Positions 41,108-54,268 of a stretch of 64,000 nucleotides of DNA are shown here, piece after piece (position 1 is the first letter of the stretch; every line of letters begins with the position of its first letter). A program made the translations under genes and the position numbers. Under the pieces are notes generated by a model. It did not search any database and was not told the DNA's origin. It was given only the letters and a program-made list of their open reading frames with translations. The stretch is from NCBI RefSeq assembly GCF_000165425.1, contig NW_001799122.1:71454-135453 (forward strand), in the 5' to 3' direction. The DNA comes from Paramecium tetraurelia (lineage: Eukaryota > Ciliophora > Oligohymenophorea > Peniculida > Parameciidae).

Positions 41108-43096
41108 TCATTTAGGTTGAATGGAAGCTAACTATTGTTTATAATATTCTATAAGTTCTTGCCACTTAGCTTTGTTTTTGTCCAAGTTTTAAAAGAAAGG
41201 TTCATAAGCTGGAAGGAATCCTAAGACACATGCAAATGTAGGTTTCACAACATAATCAATAAATCTGATAAAAAAGAAAAAGAATACCCCACTTATGCTT
41301 CAGCTGTGTTGGTTGTAAATCGATTACATAGATACGAGATTGGCAAACCAAGGTCTCTCTCTTTGTCTCCTTACAACCAAAATTCAGCTAAGACCTTTTC
41401 TGTCCATTATTTGTAGATTTCAAAGCTTTTAGTAGGATTGGATACATCAGAGGAATGTACAATCAAGTCCATCAATCTTTATTTATCCTTGCCATTGGGT
41501 TCAAAATCAGCTATTTTTGCATACTTAAATAATGAATACGAGCAGCAATTCTACTATTAGTGATGGCAAGTTCTGAAGCATGATGAGCCATGTCTGTGGA
41601 AAGTACCATTAAGATAATCGATTCTCTTATGCGTCTGTATTTATGAAATTAAAGATTTTCAAAAATATTGACTTTTTGATTTCCCCAGGCAATTTTGAAG
41701 CATTAGGAAGGATGATACATTTCTAAAACACTCTGATCATTGTATGTTAGAGCCAATTCATTTCTACTGTTGATTAAGAATGCATTAGTAAGTCCTGGAT
41801 GTCCATAATCATGAATAGCTCCAGCAATTAACACACAGGCAATGTCTTATTCATCTAATTAACCGATTTCTATGAATTTGCATTTGCTTAGTAAGAAATT
41901 GCAAGTTTAAGCAACATCTTAAGCATGAACCTTACTGTGATATGGGTTATCAAGATATCCTTTCATTACCTCTTCACAAGTACCCTCTTACCACTTTCGG
42001 TTTAATTAGGAACACGTCAAACAGATTATAATTTTCAAAGAGAAACAACATCAAATTCACCAATCCTTCGCCTCCTGATAGTTTGTCACATCTCAAAAGG
42101 ATCAATATAAAGATCATCATGTTATTTATATAATATCTCCAGTAACTATTCAATAATATAGTAAAATTACTCTTTTTGGAATATTAAGTTTTTAAAAATT
42201 AGCAATTACTTTCTTTTGTTGTTATTATTATTATTATTCATTTGTTACAATTCGTTTGACTTCAGCTCTACCTTATTAACTTTGATTTAGCCAGGCCATA
42301 GCCTATTTAAATTGAAATATTGGCTTACTTCAGCATTGTCTTCATCCAATTTACCCATCTAATACAATTGATTATTTCCTATCTTGTCAATACAATAATC
42401 AATATCCAATTTCATATTTTCATCTTCCAACACTTCCTTCAACTCGGCCAAGAACCGTACTATTTTTTCAGCTGGTGTGGAAATAGTGGAAATCGTTGCC
42501 AATCTCCTAAATGTCTAGGCCTTTCTAATTAGGAGAAAGATTCTTAAGAATCGAAAGACAGCCTAGATTACCTTGATTACATTAGATGTTTTTTGATCAG
42601 CCAATTCAAATATCACAAAAAAGAGTGACAATAAGATAATTAGAGTGTCCAAAATCAACCATTTGTCTTTATAATATTTCTACATTATGTATTAAAATTA
42701 CCTTAATGCCCCAAGCATACAAACCAACAAATATCTCTAGAATGAACACTATCAATATTCCAAGTTCTATCCAACTCAAAATTGATGAAACATTATTGAA
42801 CTCAGTTTCATCAAGCAATTCCTCCAGGGCCACAATGATAAATATTAATATTGCGTAAGCTCCCACTAATGCAATAATACTAATAGTAACAATCTTCGAA
42901 TTAACATAATCTTGAAACCTTTGTTCAGATTCTGTATACAATCTAACTGTTCACTGAATTAATTTTACCTCATATTAAGCTTCTTTCGAGGAACCTCAAT
43001 CAATTTGTCAGTTCTTTTTGTTGAATCCACTCTCATTGTCTATTTATCAGGATTCTCAAGACTTCTCTATTAAGAATCAGATCTTGATGGCAACAT
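41108..43096 (-). CDS. Voltage-sensor/cyclic-nucleotide phosphodiesterase fusion protein
   Basis: 613 residues. Residues about 60-220 are four membrane helices: W-I-E-L-G-I-L-I-V-F-I-L-E-I-F (S2), D-K-W-L-I-L-D-T-L-I-I-L-L (S3), and F-R-F-L-R-I-F-L-L-I-R-K-A-Q (S4 with arginines every third residue), i.e. an ion-channel-type voltage sensor without a pore. A Gln/Asn linker leads to a class I PDE domain: N-P-Y-H-S-K-V-H-A, I-H-D-Y-G-H-P-G, Y-N-D-Q-S-V-L-E, S-S-D-V-S-N-P-T-K and G-D-K-E-R-D-L-G-L-P-I. All metal-binding His/Asp residues are seen. Introns of 26, 22, 25, 22, 29 and 23 nt. It would hydrolyse cAMP or cGMP under membrane-potential control (inference). The 22-nt intron 41970-41991 is GC-rich and doubtful. 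Confidence 0.85.
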
Positions 43097-43297
43097 CTGT
43101 ATTAATTCAATTAAATATAAATTTAGTTTATCAATACAGTTTCTTATATCAATATTTGTATAATAGTTTAAGTGCTTTTTTCAACGCAACTTTGGTTCTC
43201 ATAACCTCTCTCCCCTCTCATTAGTTCAAACTTTATTCCCTGTATTAATTACACGCTTTAGTTTAATCACCAAATATCTGTTATATTTAATTATTAA
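43097..43297. promoter_or_regulatory. Divergent promoter region
   Basis: About 200 bases between the starts of the voltage-sensor/PDE gene (minus) and the coiled-coil gene (plus). It must hold both promoters; no specific element was recognised. The PDE start may lie further upstream if another short exon exists. Confidence 0.4.
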
Positions 43298-44247
43298 ATG
43301 AAATTGTCTCCAATATGTTAAACATTAATCCACTCCAAATCAAACCCCTTGTCTCCAGTCATTCAGAACATCAAAAAGCACAGCGTCCATAGCATTGAAA
43401 ACGAAAAAAAGGACAACAAGTATTTAATTGGTTGTTAACTATTTTAGCAATCAGTTAGAATTGAGAATTAATCAATTAGTGGAAGAAAACAAAAAGGTTA
43501 ATCTCTAATTGAATGATAAAATTAAAGAAAATGAATAATTAAGAGGCCAAATCATGGAATAAGAAATTCAAATCAATAAATTAAAAGGCATTGAACATGA
43601 ACTCATATTGGTCAAAGAAATATCTGATATTAGATTCCAAGATGTAATGCATCTCCATTAATTCTAGTATGAAAAATCCAAATTATAAGCGGAACATTTA
43701 TATTAAGAATTAACAGACATTTAATCAGTATTCTAAGACTCCTCTAATAAGCTCATGCAACAATCAGAGGAAATTCAATAATGGAAAATCAGATACGCTG
43801 AATTAGATTCAACAAGACTCTAATAAATGCAAGGTAAAAATAATCAATCTATTTCGAGAGTTGAAATAAAAGGTTCTTTAATAATAGGAAGAGGATGAGT
43901 AAAAGTAATCATTTCTTAAAGTTATCACTGAAATGGAAAAAACTATAATATCTTTACAGGATTAATTGAAATAGAAGGATGATTCATTAAAATTGGCTAA
44001 TGATGATCTCAATCAATGGAAAATTAAATATTCTAAGGTTTAAGTCTAGTAAAAGTAACTTGCCAATGATAAGGAAAAAGATTAGAAAATATAGATGCTA
44101 ATAGATGAAATCGAACGATTAAATGATCTATTAGGCTAAAGAAATGATGAAATATATACACTCAAAAGATTGGCAGAAAAAACTGCCCAGCTGATTTCGA
44201 TCAGTTAAAGAGCATAAAGATCAGCAAGTGGTCAAAAATATAAATGA
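43298..44247 (+). CDS. Coiled-coil protein
   Basis: 298 residues with introns of 28 and 25 nt. After about 45 residues the chain is almost entirely Leu/Glu/Lys/Gln heptads (L-E-L-R-I-N-Q-L-V-E-E-N-K-K-V and similar), with a short basic, Ser-rich C-terminal end (Q-R-S-A-S-G-Q-K-Y-K). No domain beyond the coiled coil. Possible cytoskeletal or ciliary role, not provable from sequence. Confidence 0.75.
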
Positions 44248-45244
44248 TATTATAATTTATTTTAGATTACTTACTTACTTTATATTCATTAAGTTTGATT
44301 GAATTAAAAAACTATTTTTCATTTATTAAATTATGTAATCTGAATACTGAAATAAATCCAAAAAGTGAACTTTAAAAAGCAAGAGGAGCATAGAAACTAA
44401 TAGGATATAAAATTCAAGTGGCTATATGTTATGGCTAAGGTATGGAACATGATTAATAATATTATAATTACTATTTGAGTCTATTATGCTATCAAATTTT
44501 TGGTTGAAATAAGAAAAGAAATAAAATTTTCTGACTTACAATATATACATACTTCAGCGTAAAATAGGGATCCAAATTTAAACTTTGAATTTGAGAGTGT
44601 AAATAGAAAAGAATCAAAGTCTTTTCTTTTTCTATCCTTATTTAATTCCAAACATTCTGTTTTGGATACTCTTAAAAATTAATCATATGATATAGACTCT
44701 TTAATTTTAAAGCTGATTTAAGATTGAAAAAAATATAAAATCAAATTTTATCTCATAGCAACTTTAGAAATGATATTTTCTGAGGCATTTCTTCAAATTA
44801 CAAAAGCATTATTAAAGATATATTCAAAAATTGAAAATATAATAAATTAAAGAACACTAGAAATAAACAGTATTTGATTAATAAAATGTCTGGATTAGGA
44901 ACTGCCTATGGATAATTTTCAGAAACACTCCAGAAAGTTTTACTGATAGATTGAGAATTAGTTGCATTAATGAAAACCTTTTGAAAAGAAGTAAGTTCTA
45001 CAAAATCATATTGATATCGAAGAAGAGCATATATGATTTTATTTTATAAAAACTATTGTACTATTGGATATGTATCAATTTTGTTTAAGTTTATTATGCG
45101 CATTTTGTAGAATGAAATGGATAAGATAGTATAAAAAATGCTTTTGAGAATGCCTTCAGAAAATAATGTAAAACTGTTGGCCTTAAGAAAAAGCGTGATT
45201 GAAATGAACCATTTATATATATTGTACGATTGTATGTATCAATT
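44248..45244. other. AT-rich stretch with possible gene relics
   Basis: Nearly 1 kb between the coiled-coil gene and eS10. Short plus-strand pieces look coding (e.g. MSGLGTAYGQFSETLQKVL at 44885-44941, and L-R-M-P-S-E-N-N-V-K-L-L near 45146), but they are interrupted by TGA and no intron set joins them. Could be a decayed gene or chance open frames. No RNA gene recognised. Confidence 0.3.
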
Positions 45245-45703
45245 TCATTGTTATGCTGTTTCTGTTTATTCTTCAGCTCTTCTTGGTCCTCTGTTTCCTC
45301 CTCTGCCGAATGGTTTATTGCCTCTTGGACCCCTTCTTTCAGGGACATCTTCTTCGAACTTTTTATCAGCCTTCTTGAAAGTAGCTGGAATAACATCTTC
45401 GACAATGCCTTATTGTTAGATGATTTCATCATACCCAACTTATCTCTTACATATTTAACTCCTTCAGCCTTGAGATAATAGTAGTAGTATTGCCATGAGA
45501 ACACCAAATCAACAAGCTTCTTATCTCTCAAACTTCTCAAGAGCATCCAAACTTCCAAGTTTTTTACTCCTGTTTCAGCATGAAGTGGGAGAGCCATATC
45601 CTTATGAATTCCTATGAAAATGTACCTTCTTGATAACAATAACACCTTCCAACAACAAATATTCATAGACCTTTCTTCTGTCTTATCTCTTGACTTGAAC
45701 CAT
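45245..45703 (-). CDS. RPS10: 40S ribosomal protein eS10
   Basis: 135 residues in three exons (introns 25 and 26 nt, near 45612-45636 and 45424-45450). Motifs: D-R-R-K-V-Y-E-Y-L-L-L-E-G-V-I-V, K-N-L-E-V-W-M-L-L-R-S-L, F-S-W-Q-Y-Y-Y-Y-Y-L-K-A-E-G-V, D-V-I-P-A-T-F-K-K and the Arg/Gly-rich tail R-R-G-P-R-G-N-K-P-F-G-R-G-G. All fit eS10, a small-subunit protein at the mRNA entry region. Length slightly shorter than in animals. Confidence 0.95.
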
Positions 45704-46818
45704 GCAAAATAATGGATTTGATTTATTTTAAATTTTAAAATAAAAATAAACAAATACACTAATAATGCTTTTCATATATCTTTCTTTGTTCTTAGGAATG
45801 GATATATGTAATAGGGGATCAACGTGACTACATTCATCGAATTGTTTCTCAAAGTTTTGTTTTTTTAAAGAACGTTTAAATCAGTCAATTGATCACTTGA
45901 AATAATAATATACTATTTAAATCTAAACTCAAATAATTTTCAATTTTTACAAATAGTGTACAAATTAAATCTTATTGTTATGAATATATAAGTACATATA
46001 TTAAGGATATTAAGAAAGAAAAGATAAAAAATCTGAAAGACCATGAATTTATTTAAAGATTTCTAATTAAGATTAATTCAAAATTTTAATTTTTTTAATC
46101 ATTTATTTTTGCATCTTGAATTTAGGATGTAGTTATTCTATAATCTTAAGATATCTATTTTTTGGATAAAATTCTAATGACTACTAAATGATATTAAATA
46201 TATTATGTCCTCAGAATAAATATGAGTTTATCTTTAGGTTTGCCATTAGAACACTGCATGTCCAAATAACATTTAATCAAGTTTTTAACAATTATTAATG
46301 GTGAATTAGAAAATTGATCTCCATATGGAATTGATTACTATTTGAAATATACTGTTTTTTTTCGAAGTTACACAAGCAAAGGATTTATTAATTGAGAGAA
46401 CTGTTTAAACTCAATGAAATCCAAAGATATTACATTATTAGGTATGCTAGAAACATCTAGACGGATGCAATAATGTAATAGTAATTTAATAACAATCTGA
46501 ATATTTTGAATAGAACCAAATGAAAATGATTGAAATCGATAAATGCTAATAATAAATGTCTTAAGGACGTAAATAAGAGCTTGGGGATTGGGAAAAATTC
46601 AAAAAGTAAAAAGAATAATGATAATTTCACTAAATTCATTGTGGCGAGACTTGAAAATAAAAAAGTATTATATAGGGAGGGATTTGGAGTGAGAGGATAA
46701 ATTGGAGTTTGGAGAGAGAGCAGTTGAAGGATCAAGAAATGATTGGTCCATAAGAATACATACTTAAAGGAGTGATATAATAATAAATTTAATATATTAA
46801 GATATCTAACAACCTACA
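45704..46818. other. AT-rich interval, possible decayed coding remnant
   Basis: About 1.1 kb upstream of eS10 and of the Polo-like kinase. Plus-strand fragments at about 46415-46470 (M-K-S-K-D-I-T-L-L-G-M-L-E) and 46495-46610 (Q-S-E-Y-F-E-Q-N-Q-M-K-M, G-D-W-E-K-F-K-K) look protein-like but do not connect in one frame by any GT...AG intron I could find. The rest is featureless AT-rich sequence presumably carrying two promoters. Confidence 0.3.
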
Positions 46819-48581
<1,763 letters not shown>

Positions 48582-48898
48582 NNNNNNNNNNNNNNNNNNN
48601 NNNNNNNNNNNNNNNNNNNNNNNNNNNNNNNNNNNNNNNNNNNNNNNNNNNNNNNNNNNNNNNNNNNNNNNNNNNNNNNNNNNNNNNNNNNNNNNNNNNN
48701 NNNNNNNNNNNNNNNNNNNNNNNNNNNNNNNNNNNNNNNNNNNNNNNNNNNNNNNNNNNNNNNNNNNNNNNNNNNNNNNNNNNNNNNNNNNNNNNNNNNN
48801 NNNNNNNNNNNNNNNNNNNNNNNNNNNNNNNNNNNNNNNNNNNNNNNNNNNNNNNNNNNNNNNNNNNNNNNNNNNNNNNNNNNNNNNNNNNNNNNNNN
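48582..48898. other. Assembly gap (N run)
   Basis: A run of 317 N. It hides the end of the Polo-like kinase, the intergenic region and the start of the U2AF-like gene. The true gap length may differ. Confidence 1.
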
Positions 48899-50388
48899 GA
48901 AGGAGAAGAAGAGAAAGCGAAGTCGATCATAAAAGAAAGACAAAAAAAAATAAAAAAGTAAAAAATCTAAGGAAAGAAAGTCTAAGGAGAGAGAAAAGTC
49001 AGAGAAAAAGAAATCAAATAAGAAATCGGAAAAGAAGAAAAAAAAAGACAAAGAGAGAGAAAAAGAAAAGGATAAAGAAAAGGATAAAGAGAAGGAGAAA
49101 GAGAAGGATAAAGAAAAAGATAACAATAAGGTTGATGCATAAAAATAAGGTGAGGAAGTAGAAACCAAAGAAGTAATCAAAAAATTTATATTCCACTTTA
49201 GCAAAGAATTGCGAGATTAAAATAAGAAAGAAGAAAAAGATCCAGATCTAATTCTGCTGTCAAACATTATTAAAAATAAATACTTGCCAACAATCCTGTA
49301 GCTAAATCAAGTACTCAAAGTTTCTCTTATCTTAATTAGATGCTCTTGGCTATGATAAATAGGATTGCTTTTGGGATGGGTTTACTTGGGTACCTAAAAC
49401 TAATTTGCACGACAAAGTGAGAGAAGATAAAGAAAAAGTAATGTCATTGACTAGTAGAATGAGAAGAATTCAAATATGCAATATACCGACAGGTTTAACT
49501 AATCGAGATCTCTATGCTGAATTGAGCAGATTTATGAATAGAAATTACTTAAATGACGTTGGCAATGCTAAACCCATTCTTTATTGTCACCTAAACGAAA
49601 AAGATCGAACTTGCACTCTAGAATTATCATCTGTTGAAGAATCAAATAGAATGCTCAAATTGGAGGAAATCAAATTACTGGATGAATCATGTAAAATTTT
49701 CAGATTAGGCGACAGTCTCTATGGTATTTTATAAAATTATATTTTATTCAGGTTAATCGGTTAATCAATCATAATTAGTTTAATAAGCTCATAATATGGC
49801 CTAAGCATAAGCAGCCGCATATCTTGCTTTAAAATCACTAGGATATGCCAGAGGATAGAGGGAAGAAGATGAAATTCTGGGCTTAGGCAGGTATCCCATC
49901 CAGGATTATAAAGGTTGGAAATTTCTTAAATGTTGCTATGGCAATAAAATCTAAATAAAAATGAATGGAATGAAATGCGAGAAGATTTAACTTGAAGGCT
50001 TTTCATAATATGGTCATATAGAAGATGATTTCTTTTTGTTAAACCTTTTTAAGCAGGTCTTGGGGAGGTAATTGTGTCAATTAACCACTTTAGCCGAAGC
50101 AGGCTCTCTTTTTCTAGTTTATACAACTATTGAAGATGCCTAACGCACGGTAATATCGATGACTGGTATAACATATAATTAGAGAGCACTCAAAATTATA
50201 TTTATTAACGAATAAACCTATATTAGAAGTTACATCCCATTAAAATTAAAGTAATAACCTGAAATTGAAGAACCACAAATAAATCAAGAAAATGACAATT
50301 ATGATAATGAACCATTTGAAGATTAAGAAGACTATTTGGATTAAATGGATAATAAAGTTTTAGAGAATAATAATAATAAAGATAATTG
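48899..50388 (+). CDS. U2AF large subunit-like splicing factor (5' end in gap)
   Basis: The visible N-terminus is a Lys/Glu/Arg/Asp repeat region (K-E-K-D-K-E-K-D) like the charged RS-type arm of U2AF65. A tryptophan motif (D-C-F-W-D-G-F-T-W-V-P-K) is followed by RRM 1 starting R-R-I-Q-I-C-N-I-P-T-G-L-T-N-R-D-L at about 49463, with T-C-T-L-E-L-S-S-V as RNP1-like strand. After an intron (from about 49725) and a linker with A-Y-L-A-L-K-S-L-G-Y-A, a C-terminal UHM/RRM3-like domain has W-N-E-M-R-E-D-L and Q-Y-G-H-I. Ends in an acidic Asn-rich tail. A middle RRM2 is not evident. One apparent extra base near 49990 and an unresolved splice near 49300. U2AF recognises 3' splice sites; its ciliate targets would be the tiny introns seen here. 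Confidence 0.75.
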
Positions 50389-50602
50389 ATAATTTATATA
50401 TTTAATATTTTGTGTGGGAATCAAATCAATAAATTATATTGTCATATTAAGTTTTCAGTTACTTTTAATTATTTGGTTCTACTAAAATCTCCTTATTGTA
50501 ATCATAATCAATAATTCTATGTCATTTTTATAACCAATTGCAATTTGTGTAATGAAATATACTAACATAACTAAATTGTATCATATATATTTATTTTGAT
50601 AA

Positions 50603-52280
50603 TCAAATCTCAATCTTCTTAACCTTCTCTCCAAGTTCTGGGACTTCTTAAGCAATTACTTTAAGTTTGTCTTTATTCTATAGCAACTCAGCTGTGTTCA
50701 TTTTAGTTGTTTTCTTCTTAATTTTACTTTACTTTTCTTCAATTTGACTCTTTAGTATATCTGCATGTCTTAAATTTACTTCTTTAATATACTAATTAAA
50801 ATTCTAAATATCAATACATCAAATTTTTTTTTCTCATGATCATTGTAATTATTCAAATCCTACTTCCAGATTTCAGCTTATCTCTTATTTAATTCCTCTT
50901 CTTCTTCTTGTCTTCTCTTTTTTTCCTCTATTTAAGAATTCAAGAATGACCTTAATTATTATCTTTAATCCAATTGCTTTATCTTTTTCTTTTCCTCTTC
51001 AATTTTCTCCCTTTCATTTTACGCTATAATATTCCTTAACATTTTGTCATCTTCCTATCTAATCAATTCCTTTTAATCTCTCACAACACCTTCAGCAAAC
51101 ATCCCCATAACTTTCTTCATCTTTTCCTCTCTCTGTTTCCTTTCCAAATCTCTTTGTTCTTCTAATTAATTTTGCAAATTAATGTATTGTTATTACATTT
51201 AAGTTTCAGCCTCCTTCTCTAATTTAGCATCTTCTAAAGCCTTCTTTCTATATTCCTCATTCTCCTTCATCATTCTCAAGAATCTTTCTCTCTCCTTGTT
51301 CCTTCTATTAAGTTATTCTCTCTATTCTAATTCCAATTCCTCTCTAATCTTTTTAACAAGTAAACCATCTAACTCCTTCTCCTTCTTTTGTTCTACTTTT
51401 CTAGATAATATCTTTTTCATTTTTATACTTTCTTTGCTATTCATCTCTAACCTATTTGTCTCTCTATAATTTTTCATTAAATATTTTGCTTTTAAGATTA
51501 TCTTGTTTCTCTTTTTCTCTCTAATCATAGACATTTAATTAATAATGATGTAATTTCACATAAGCATCTTCATCCTAAAACTCCTCTTATTTTTTATTTT
51601 ATTTCTCATCAATTTACCTATCCAATTCATTCTTTATCTTCTTTTTGAATTCCTGTTTCCTTACATTCTCCAGTTCCTTCTCCTTCTTATATAATTCAGT
51701 GTCAAACTTAACTAACGTAGCCCATTCATCATCCTCATCGCCTTCCATCATATACACAGATTTCGGAGCCTTATTACATCATACATATAAATTGATACTT
51801 TGGATGATATTTCAGAGTGCGCATCTTAGTTATATTATTACACTTATTATTGTTATAATTGTTATTTATTTGATTTTCTAGATTGACTGCTAGGAGGCTT
51901 TTACTATGGAACATGCTGTGCTTGCTGTTGTTGAGTGACTTAAATTATTCACATCAATGCAATACCTTATGATTCCTATATTGATTTTTCAGCCTAGGAT
52001 TGCGTTGTTGATCCTACATTTTGAATTGCTTATTAAACTTATTATTTAAGAGTCTTCAAAGTCACGTCAGTGACTCTGGTTTTTGTAAAATAATCATTCA
52101 CTATTTAAGTAATTATCTATTCTCTATTATGTAAGTTACTTATATTTTTGTTTTGTTGCTCTTACCGAAATCTTTAATAAATCTTTCCAAAACCGTCTGC
52201 TTTAACTATTCCCTTTACTACTGTATTAGTGCCTTATCGATAGTTTCCTTCTTCTTCGATTCATTAGTCACAGTGCTCAT
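50603..52280 (-). CDS. Coiled-coil, probably ciliary protein (TPH-like)
   Basis: About 500 residues. The first exon (MSTVTNESKKKETIDKALI) leads into a disordered Gln-rich linker, then M-E-G-D-E-D-D-E-W-A-T-L-V-K-F, then about 300 residues of Glu/Lys/Arg coiled coil with repeats such as R-E-E-L-E-L-E-Q-R-E-Q and E-R-K-Q-R-E-E-K-M-K. Near the C-terminus R-H-A-D-I-L-K-S-Q-I-E-E-K-Q resembles the 'R-x-x-x-L-R-x-Q-I' element of TPH-domain axonemal proteins. Several introns (23-29 nt) are clear; the last junction (about 50790) is less certain. Family call tentative. Confidence 0.7.
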
Positions 52281-53330
52281 AATTATAATTAATAAAATTA
52301 ATTAATAACTCATCTATTTACGTACATGTTTATCAATATAAGAAGTCTTTTATTTGCTCGCATATCTATTTATATTCACCTAACTCTTATCTGAAATCCT
52401 CAAACATATAGAATCGAACAATTCTTTCAAAAAAAATAGATTTTATTTCCAAGAATAGCAAATATTTAATAAGAAGATGGAAGATCTAATTGAATTATGG
52501 CATATTAATTATAACATCTTAAGTAAGAATACCGAAATAATAATTTTATTTCAATAATTCATGTCTCAAATCAATGTCTATTTATAAATTTGTTAACTAA
52601 TTGTAATCGTTTGACCGCATTGGAAGTATCTCTAATACATCCGCTTATAGAAAAATTTAGGTTTAGTAAAGTTACTTTCGTTTGTAGATCAAATAAAAAC
52701 TTATCATTGATTGCATAAGTATAGATTAATAATTAAATCATGAAATATCTTTATCTTCAATGCTATGTAATTTATTTTATTGTAAAATCTCTTCCTTATA
52801 TTTATTTTTAAGGATTATTTTATAAAAAATCCTTAATAGTATTTATAATTCAAATTAATTGTTTTTTGGAATATAAAAATCAGAGTCAATTGATTTAATA
52901 CATCATCTAGATTATTTATTTAAATTTATTATATAATGTATTTTCCTCTAAATTTAAGAAGCTTTATCTGAAATTTCATATTATTTTTGTAATCATATTT
53001 TACCTACAAAATATCTTCTACCTTTTCCTCCTCTAATATAAAAATTTTTTTTAGAGTAAATTTCTACTTTTTATATATTACCAGTCGATACTAAAATATT
53101 AATACTCAATCAAATTAGTTATGAGATTCTCAAATTATCTTAATTGTTGATTATATTGTTTGGTTTATAAAAAATTTCTATTGAATTTTCTAATTTCAAT
53201 TAAATCTGTTGCAAATTTTAAAATTATGGACTAGAGACTGCCTCATGTAATAATTAATTAGATACAAATTAAAATTTAAAATATTAGCATTTATATGTAT
53301 TCTTTATTAATATTGACATTTAATTAATTA
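52281..53330. other. Gene-free AT-rich interval
   Basis: About 1.05 kb between divergent genes, far longer than most gaps in the window. I see no convincing coding exon, tRNA or snRNA on either strand. Confidence 0.5.
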
Positions 53331-54232
53331 ATGAGGAATTATATCACGATAACACAAGATAATAATGTTAGACAATATCCAAGATTACTTGCTAATGAAG
53401 GCTTATAAAATTAGATGGCTAAGTTCAAGAAAATTGAAAATGAAGGTGGGTTTAAGAAAAAAGTAGAAACTAACTTTGTTCTAAAGAGTTTACATAAGAT
53501 GAATCATGAGACACATAGTTTCAGATTAATAAAAGTCTTAGATACTCCATTTATACAAAGGAGAAAAAGTGAATGTGATGGAGTAATTTCTGAAAAAATT
53601 GTATTTATCTAAGTTATCATAAGCAAAACATCGATATGAAGTACCCTAAAACAACAATTGGGCAACACCAATTTTTAGATAGAGTTAAAGACTTACGTAG
53701 AAAAGCTATAAAGGGGAGAATGAAAAATAAATTTTAGAAATCTTTCAGGAAAATAGATACAACAAAACCTAGCTAATTCAATCATCAACCTCACTATACT
53801 ATGTCAAAACGTGATTCCACTTATGGGAGTTTACAAGAAATCAAAGTACTCAGACCTTTTGCCAGAGATCGTGCTTACTATTAACGAACATTGGAGAAAA
53901 AGGGATCTGATTCTTTTTGTGAATCCCCAAGCACGCCTAATCTTCATATTCGTAGAAGAACATAGAAAATAGGAGTAACACAAAATTAAAAATAATTTGT
54001 TTTACTCTAATTGAACAAGTTCAGCCCCAAAAATTTTGAATAAATAAAAAAAGATTCCATACTAAAGATCTTATCAGAAACCAAAGAGAGCTAGTCTTAA
54101 ACTCATGTTGTTCCTTAACCTGCTTCCATAATCTTAAATAAATTTTAACCTTACATTTGCAATCCAAAGATTATGAATCTAAAAAAATGTAGCATCTTAA
54201 CCTCTTCTTCTAGAGTTAAAACCTTGTTTTGA
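53331..54232 (+). CDS. Basic hypothetical protein
   Basis: 292 residues with one 23-nt intron (from about 53603). Lys/Arg-rich, hydrophilic, without membrane segments or a recognised domain. Begins MRNYITITQDNNVRQYPRLL; contains R-S-T-Y-type disordered middle (K-R-D-S-T-Y-G-S-L-Q) and a Ser-rich end (S-S-S-R-V-K-T-L-F). Convergent with the next gene, stops 36 bp apart. Function unknown. Confidence 0.7.
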
Positions 54233-54268
54233 TTAACTTTATTGATCATAAATAAATATAATTAAGTA

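Noticed and set aside
43018-43224. Plus-strand ORF before the coiled-coil gene
   Set aside because: Overlaps the first exon and promoter of the PDE gene and shows no protein-like composition.
45094-45759. Single 221-codon frame over eS10
   Set aside because: It reads through two introns and past the true TGA; the spliced eS10 model explains the conserved blocks.
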